Shown here: positions 16,856 through 20,274 of the stretch, one piece after another | Layout of the letters: every line of letters begins with the position of its first letter | How positions within the stretch are numbered: position 1 is the stretch's first letter | Assembly: GCA_910578865.1 (NCBI GenBank) | Contig: CAJTRM010000038.1 | Coordinates: 1 to 20,274 of the forward strand | Source of the DNA: an uncultured Dorea sp. | Lineage (GTDB): Bacteria; Bacillota_A; Clostridia; Lachnospirales; Lachnospiraceae | Reading direction: 5' to 3' | DNA length: 20,274 nucleotides | Made by a program: the position numbers and the translations under genes | The notes under the pieces: generated by a model | What the model saw: the letters and a program-made list of their open reading frames with translations, nothing else | Database searches by the model: none | Told to the model about the DNA's origin: nothing

Positions 16856-16884
16856 ATTATAGCATATGGTTCTTTATTTGTACA
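16856..16884 (-). promoter_or_regulatory. uvrBA promoter
   Basis: On the minus strand TGTACA (16884-16879, 4/6), a 17-base spacer and a perfect TATAAT (16861-16856). The leader to the GTG start is about 170 bases and contains the hairpin. Confidence 0.65.
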
Positions 16885-16904
16885 GATAAAAACGAGAAGT
16901 TTTA

Positions 16905-16916
16905 GAACAAACGTTC
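16905..16916. promoter_or_regulatory. LexA (SOS) box upstream of uvrBA
   Basis: GAACAAACGTTC fits the Gram-positive LexA/DinR operator GAAC-N4-GTTC exactly and is followed by CC as in the extended consensus. It lies about 20 bases upstream of the -35, consistent with uvrBA being an SOS regulon member. LexA itself is not in the window. Confidence 0.8.
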
Positions 16917-16935
16917 CGAAACATCCGTTCTTTCG

Positions 16936-16975
16936 CAAAAATAGGAGTACTCTCGTTTTTGACGAAAATACTCCC
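16936..16975 (-). terminator. Rho-independent terminator after the Rpn-like gene
   Basis: On the minus strand GGGAGTATTTTCGT-CAAA-AACGAGAGTACTCC forms a stem with internal mismatches, followed by TATTTTTG. It lies about 35 bases past the stop of the 17008-17934 gene and separates it from the uvrB promoter region. Confidence 0.65.
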
Positions 16976-17007
16976 TTCACTTCAAATTGTCACCCGTCTT
17001 CGCAAAT

Positions 17008-17934
17008 CTATACAGTCTGTTTTCCATACCGTTTTAAATAGGCAGATGCCTGTTCCAGAGACAGACCTATCCGTTCCTGCATTCTTTTCAGGAGCGTTGC
17101 ATCATCAAGACCTTCTTCCTGCCCTAGCTCTATAAGCAACTGCGCTTTTCCCTGGCTTATCAACCTTTCCGATTCTGTCTCAATTACTGTTCCACCCATA
17201 ATACTCACCAGCCTTTCCTCATTTTGATTTCCATTTGTAATATGTGTAATGATGGTATTTATAAATCCTTTTAAGTCGATCAGTTCATGATCGGTCAATT
17301 CCTCCGCTTCATACAAACGAACCAGTTCATTCCTGAAATATTCCAAATCCCGTACTGCGTTCTCTATACTTCCTTCGGATATCATATCCTTTTCATATCT
17401 TGCAATATAGAATGGAATATAAGGGAACAACTTCTTTTCAACAATATATTCCTTTGTGAATTCTTCCAGAATTACATTGGGGGATTCATAATTTACTTCC
17501 TGCCCGTCCGGAAACGTAAAAGTAATTTTCGTAGTCTTCGGAGTTCTCTCCGTCCGTTTGACATAGATTACGGAAAATCTCGGCATGGGAATCGTCGCAT
17601 GCCCAATATCCCATGTTGCAAACTGCCTTGCAACAATGAACACATATTCTGCAATCCTGATTGCCATAGAGCCGTCATCATAGCTCTGACACTCCAGCAG
17701 GTAAACCTCACTCCCTATCTTAATCAGGAAGTCAGAAATCTGCTCTTCTATTTCCTTGCTCCCGTCTGCCGTCTCACTTTCAGTCAAATATCCCTCTGAC
17801 GGTAAAACCTCCACTTTTGTATCTAACGGGTACTCTTTCCCGAAAACGTCATTAATTACGGATATGAACAATCTCTTGTGCTTGCTCTTCATAGTCTTAA
17901 ACACATTATCGTAATCCGGTGTTTTTTTCTGCAT
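17008..17934 (-). CDS. Rpn/PD-(D/E)XK nuclease family transposase-like protein
   Basis: A 308-aa protein of the Rpn/YhgA-like group, proteins with a PD-(D/E)XK nuclease fold linked to RecA-independent recombination and often labelled putative transposases. It opens with DYDNVFKTM and VFGKEYP, and has the nuclease core ISDFLIKIGSEVYLLECQSYDDGSMAIRIAEY: D68, then E81-C-Q83, the family variant of D...E-x-K, with R93 following. The C-terminal third is helical and acidic and ends in repeated ESERLISQGKAQLLIELGQEEGL-type segments, as usual in this group. The ATG at 17934 follows AAAGGAT by 7 bases. It has its own promoter and terminator, so it is a single-gene unit between the integrase and uvrBA. 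The catalytic set looks complete. Confidence 0.85.
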   Translation of the reverse strand: MQKKTPDYDNVFKTMKSKHKRLFISVINDVFGKEYPLDTKVEVLPSEGYLTESETADGSKEIEEQISDFLIKIGSEVYLLECQSYDDGSMAIRIAEYVFIVARQFATWDIGHATIPMPRFSVIYVKRTERTPKTTKITFTFPDGQEVNYESPNVILEEFTKEYIVEKKLFPYIPFYIARYEKDMISEGSIENAVRDLEYFRNELVRLYEAEELTDHELIDLKGFINTIITHITNGNQNEERLVSIMGGTVIETESERLISQGKAQLLIELGQEEGLDDATLLKRMQERIGLSLEQASAYLKRYGKQTV

Positions 17935-17990
17935 ATTTCTTATCCTTTCACAATATTTCCCTCATCTTAAAAGCAAAATATTCTGTCTTT

Positions 17991-18019
17991 ATTATATCGT
18001 GGTTTCCCCATTCTGACAA
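17991..18019 (-). promoter_or_regulatory. Promoter of the Rpn-like gene
   Basis: On the minus strand TTGTCA (18019-18014, 5/6), a 17-base spacer and a perfect TATAAT (17996-17991). The ATG lies 57 bases downstream. Confidence 0.75.
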
Positions 18020-18058
18020 CAGCGAAATCAATGCTTTCGCCTTGAAACAAAACGTTTA

Positions 18059-18082
18059 TTACCGTTCATTCACTCACAGTAA
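18059..18082 (-). terminator. Weak hairpin after the recombinase (possible terminator)
   Basis: On the minus strand TTACTGT-10 bases-ACGGTAA gives a 7-bp stem with one G-T pair, starting 8 bases after the recombinase stop. The downstream stretch TAAACGTTTTGTTTC is only moderately T-rich, so termination is uncertain. Confidence 0.3.
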
Positions 18083-18090
18083 CAATCTTT

Positions 18091-19386
18091 TTATTTATCC
18101 GGCAAATATTTTTCTGTTTCTATTACTGTATCCAATACCACATCTTTCAAATCCTGCCCGCTCCTTTTCTTTGGCATAACATCATTCATATAGGATACCA
18201 ATTCCGGTATTTCTTCTGGAATAATGTTCTGATTGTCACCATACACATCTACTGTAATCAGTTCCTTTGCATGACCCATCAGCTTTGATACTGCTTTTGG
18301 ATTAAAGTCACTCTTAAGCAGAAGCGTACAATATGTACTTCTTAAGTCATGCCATCTTATATCAGGTAATCCGGCGCTTTTAAGAAGATTTTTGTAATGT
18401 CTCCAATGAAAATCCTTGCTTCGCGGTTTTCCATAACTGGAACAGCAGATATAATCTGCATCTAAAAACTGCGATTTCCTACGGCTTCTGTTCTTTTCAT
18501 ATATCTTCCGTTCTTCCAAAACTGCCTCGAAAACATAATCCGGTATGGGAAGCACCCTCTTGCTAGACGATGATTTTAAAGGAAGCTCTCTTTTCGTCAT
18601 AGTATTCTCGCCACTGGCATTGGGATTCCTGTCTAATTCTTTCCCCAGTTGGCGTTCTACTGTCAAGGTACGATTAATATAATCAACATCTGAATATTTC
18701 AATCCATTAATTTCTTGACGGCGCAATCCCATCAACACATTAAACAACACCTGCATATGGATTTGCGTCCTTTTGCTGGCTTCCAGTAAAATCTGTATCT
18801 GCTCCATTGTCAGTGTTTTCTGAATATCTATATTCCTGGTATGGTACGGTTTAGCTTCTACAATCTTTGGTAAATTAACCCCTTCTGCCGGATTCACTGA
18901 AACCAGCTTATGAGCCGTAGCATAGCGGAAAGACACATTCAGAACAGTCTTAACATGCCGCACAATATGGACTGAACACTCCGCGCGGTTCTTATACAGC
19001 CTCTGGATATCCCCTCTGCTTAGCTCCGTCAGTCTTTTTCTTCCAATATATGGAATGATATGATGCTTTACTGTTTGTGAATATACAGAATAAGTATTAA
19101 AGCTCCCGACTCTTTGTCTGATATCATATTCAAGCCAGTATTCCAAAAATTCTTTCAACCTTACATGACAGTTTACCACATAGGTGCCGTTACTTAACTC
19201 GCCTATCGTTCTCTTTTTAGCATCCTCTGCTTCCTTCTTCGTCTGGAATCCTGATTTCTGCTGTATATGTTTCGTGCCATCCTGATATTTCAGGATGACA
19301 CGATAAGCATAATTATTTCGTTCAGGCAGTTTAAAGACTGACTTTACATCCCAGTCCACATAATTTTGCCTCTTTAAATCCAACAC
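18091..19386 (-). CDS. Tyrosine recombinase / integrase
   Basis: A 431-aa site-specific recombinase of the phage/ICE integrase type. It has an N-terminal arm-binding region (about 20-65, YRVILKYQDGTKHIQQKSGFQTKKEAEDA), a core-binding SAM-like domain (about 75-165, FLEYWLEYDIRQRVGSFNTY) and the catalytic domain. Catalytic residues are visible: R222 (LMGLRRQEI), K276 in the beta-hairpin (SSSSKRVLPIP), H346 and R349 (RWHDLRSTYCT), H372 (LMGHA) and the nucleophile Y382 (VDVYGDN). It therefore looks active. The start is GTG 19386, preceded by GGAAGGGG and lying 4 bases after the stop of a truncated recombinase, so the two genes were once a coupled pair. No promoter of its own is evident. Which element it mobilises is not shown by the window. 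Confidence 0.9.
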   Translation of the reverse strand: MLDLKRQNYVDWDVKSVFKLPERNNYAYRVILKYQDGTKHIQQKSGFQTKKEAEDAKKRTIGELSNGTYVVNCHVRLKEFLEYWLEYDIRQRVGSFNTYSVYSQTVKHHIIPYIGRKRLTELSRGDIQRLYKNRAECSVHIVRHVKTVLNVSFRYATAHKLVSVNPAEGVNLPKIVEAKPYHTRNIDIQKTLTMEQIQILLEASKRTQIHMQVLFNVLMGLRRQEINGLKYSDVDYINRTLTVERQLGKELDRNPNASGENTMTKRELPLKSSSSKRVLPIPDYVFEAVLEERKIYEKNRSRRKSQFLDADYICCSSYGKPRSKDFHWRHYKNLLKSAGLPDIRWHDLRSTYCTLLLKSDFNPKAVSKLMGHAKELITVDVYGDNQNIIPEEIPELVSYMNDVMPKKRSGQDLKDVVLDTVIETEKYLPDK

Positions 19387-19390
19387 ACTC

Positions 19391-19564
19391 TCACGCCCCT
19401 TCCGGCAGGAAACTATTATTTAAAAAACCGCGAATCTTCTCTGTCTCATCCATAACCTCGCAGTAATATTCAAACGTCGTATTCAGGCTTGAATGTCCAA
19501 GAAGCGCGGATACTTTTATCAGCGGAACTCCCTGCTCTGTCAAAATGCTTGCATACATGTGCCG
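19391..19564 (-). pseudogene. 3' remnant of a second tyrosine recombinase
   Basis: The minus strand reads 58 codons, RHMYASILTEQGVPLIKV then SALLGHSSLNTTFEYYCEVM, ending in TGA at 19391. This is the end of a tyrosine recombinase catalytic domain: R-H of the HxxR box, the G-H motif and the nucleophile Y (FEYYCEV). It is cut directly at the conserved R-H: the expected HDL before it is absent and an in-frame TAA (19567-19565) precedes it. The rest of the gene is not in the window. It is followed by the intact recombinase after 4 bases. The sharp break suggests a recombination or insertion junction at about 19564. Confidence 0.8.
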
Positions 19565-19710
19565 TTACGGTATAATAACGACAAACGGAAAAAGCCTTTA
19601 TTTTCAAGGGGTCCATGCGTTTGTCGCCATTTATTCAATTCCTTTTCCAAGTTGAAATATAGCGAGAAAATTATCGAATAAAGGAGGTTGTTTCATTAAC
19701 GACAAAAACA
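19565..19710. other. Junction-side non-coding stretch
   Basis: This segment begins right at the broken recombinase and has no supportable gene. It contains an inverted pair CGACAAACG/CGTTTGTCG (about 19578-19626) around a GC-poor core and a second AACGACAAA copy at 19698-19706. An AAAGGAGG (about 19679-19686) is not followed by a usable start codon. It may be the end of a mobile element. Confidence 0.4.
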
Positions 19711-19762
19711 AAATGGTTAGTATTTGTTCCGAATAATATGTAATATTCGGGACAAACCATTT
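19711..19762. repeat. Long imperfect hairpin
   Basis: AAATGGTT (19711-19718) and TTGTTCCGAATA (19724-19735) pair with TATTCGGGACAA-ACCATTT (19744-19762), with one G-T pair and a 5-base bulge. No T-run follows on either strand. It could be a recombinase or replication protein site, or a structured leader. Confidence 0.5.
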
Positions 19763-19813
19763 CGATATTTTGAAAAAGCCGGGTATTATTCCGTTTCCTA
19801 TTGTATTTTTAAT

Positions 19814-19880
19814 TCATTCTACTCATTCTAACAAAATGGTTGACAAGAATGAGTAGAATGAGTAGAATGTGGGTAGAATG
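19814..19880 (+). promoter_or_regulatory. Promoter embedded in GAATGAGTA repeats (operator)
   Basis: TTGACA (19840-19845), 17 bases and TAGAAT (19863-19868) form a strong + strand promoter for the gene at 19899. It is covered by a repeat array: AGAATGAGT at 19846 and 19855, AGAATGTGG at 19864 and AGAATGAAA from about 19875. A 16-base inverted copy, TCATTCTACTCATTCT (19814-19829), lies on the other side of the -35. Such spacing strongly suggests a repressor operator. Confidence 0.7.
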
Positions 19881-19898
19881 AAATCAGGAGGCGATCAA

Positions 19899-20274
19899 GT
19901 GATTTTTCAGGAAAGCGAAACGGTTGAATTAAAAGCAATTGTAGTGGAGGATATAAAAAAAGAAGTCATTGCTTTTGCAAACTGTGAGGGAGGAAAACTG
20001 TATATAGGCGTTCAGGATGACGGAACCGTGTCAGGAGTGGATAACCCAGACGAAACTTCTTTGCAAATCAGCAATATGGTTCGAGATGCAATTAAACCGG
20101 ATCTGACGATGTTTCTTCATTATGAAACAGTAACGGTAGATGGAAAGAAAATCGTTACAGTTGATATTCAGCAGGGAACAGAGCGACCATATTATATAAC
20201 CAAAAAAGGCTTGCGTCCTGAAGGCGTTTATGTCCGTCAAGGTTATTCCTCTGTTCCGGCTACAAATACTGCAA
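19899..20274 (+). CDS. AlbA_2/Schlafen-type DNA-binding domain protein, N-terminal part (runs off right edge)
   Basis: The GTG at 19899 lies 7 bases after AGGAGG (19886-19891) and opens a frame to the window edge (125 codons). It begins IFQESETVELKAIVVEDI and continues with VIAFANCEGGKLYIGVQDDG, TVSGVDNP, ISNMVRDAIKPDL and VRQGYSSVPA. This is the AlbA_2 (Schlafen-related, COG2865-type) domain, found at the N-terminus of putative ATP-binding or transcriptional regulators, often in mobile islands and defence neighbourhoods. E-x-x-x-x-ELK, FANCEGGxLYIGVxDDG and YVRxG are the typical blocks. The only + strand gene here, it diverges from the recombinases and is driven by the repeat-covered promoter, which it may regulate itself. 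The C-terminal half, which would decide the subtype, is outside the window. Confidence 0.85.
   Translation, partial: MIFQESETVELKAIVVEDIKKEVIAFANCEGGKLYIGVQDDGTVSGVDNPDETSLQISNMVRDAIKPDLTMFLHYETVTVDGKKIVTVDIQQGTERPYYITKKGLRPEGVYVRQGYSSVPATNTA

Noticed and set aside
16717..16980. 87-codon minus-strand frame upstream of uvrB
   Set aside because: It runs across the terminator, SOS box, promoter and hairpin, and has no ribosome site.
18050..19585. attL/attR cores from the similar stretches CGTTTATTACCGTT (18053-18066) and CGTTATTATACCGTAACGG (minus, near 19562-19580)
   Set aside because: The match needs a 2-base gap plus a mismatch over about 15 bases, and the two copies are in opposite orientation; not convincing.
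19493..19681. 62-codon + strand frame
   Set aside because: It is antisense to the recombinase remnant and crosses the junction; no ribosome site and no recognisable domain.
19846..19880. CRISPR-like or microsatellite array
   Set aside because: The repeats are only about 9 bp, have no spacers, and coincide with a promoter, so an operator is the better explanation.

Overview
The window looks like a chromosomal segment of a Gram-positive anaerobe of the Lachnospiraceae (Clostridia). The evidence is the set of protein variants (a 947-aa UvrA, a stand-alone MreB, RecD2, ComF, and CdaA/CdaR followed by HPr), strong AGGAGG ribosome sites, GTG/TTG starts, Firmicutes-type promoters and a GAAC-N4-GTTC SOS box. 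The family assignment is inference from protein character; no rRNA or tRNA gene is present. All genes are on the minus strand except the last, partial one.

Layout, right to left along most transcription. Bases 19565-20274 hold a + strand regulatory region with a GAATGAGTA-type repeat operator and the start of an AlbA/Schlafen-type protein. Bases 18091-19564 hold an intact tyrosine recombinase preceded by the last 58 codons of a second, decapitated recombinase. Bases 17008-17934 encode an Rpn/PD-(D/E)XK transposase-like nuclease with its own promoter and terminator. These form an accessory, mobile block.

Bases 7648-16676 are core genome: uvrB-uvrA (nucleotide excision repair, SOS box upstream), then mreB-recD2-comF (cell shape, helicase, ComF phosphoribosyltransferase), with promoters at uvrB and mreB.

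Bases 3431-7591 hold a pair of small/large membrane proteins of unknown function, a 164-bp MITE-like palindromic element with TA flanks inserted exactly at a stop codon, and then cdaA-cdaR-HPr (c-di-AMP synthesis, its regulator, and the PTS phosphocarrier), closed by a terminator.

Bases 1-3240 are the most unusual part. This is the promoter-proximal end of an operon led by a solitary LytTR regulator with tandem direct repeats in its upstream region. It continues with a ~586-aa protein broken by a T10 homopolymer (possible phase variation or slippage). Its N-terminus carries a signature I associate with contractile-injection/phage-tail-like clusters, and it has an Ig-like C-terminus. An EssB/YukC-like protein with one membrane segment follows, then a truncated membrane protein. 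The operon runs off the left edge. This is the best candidate for a poorly described surface or secretion system.
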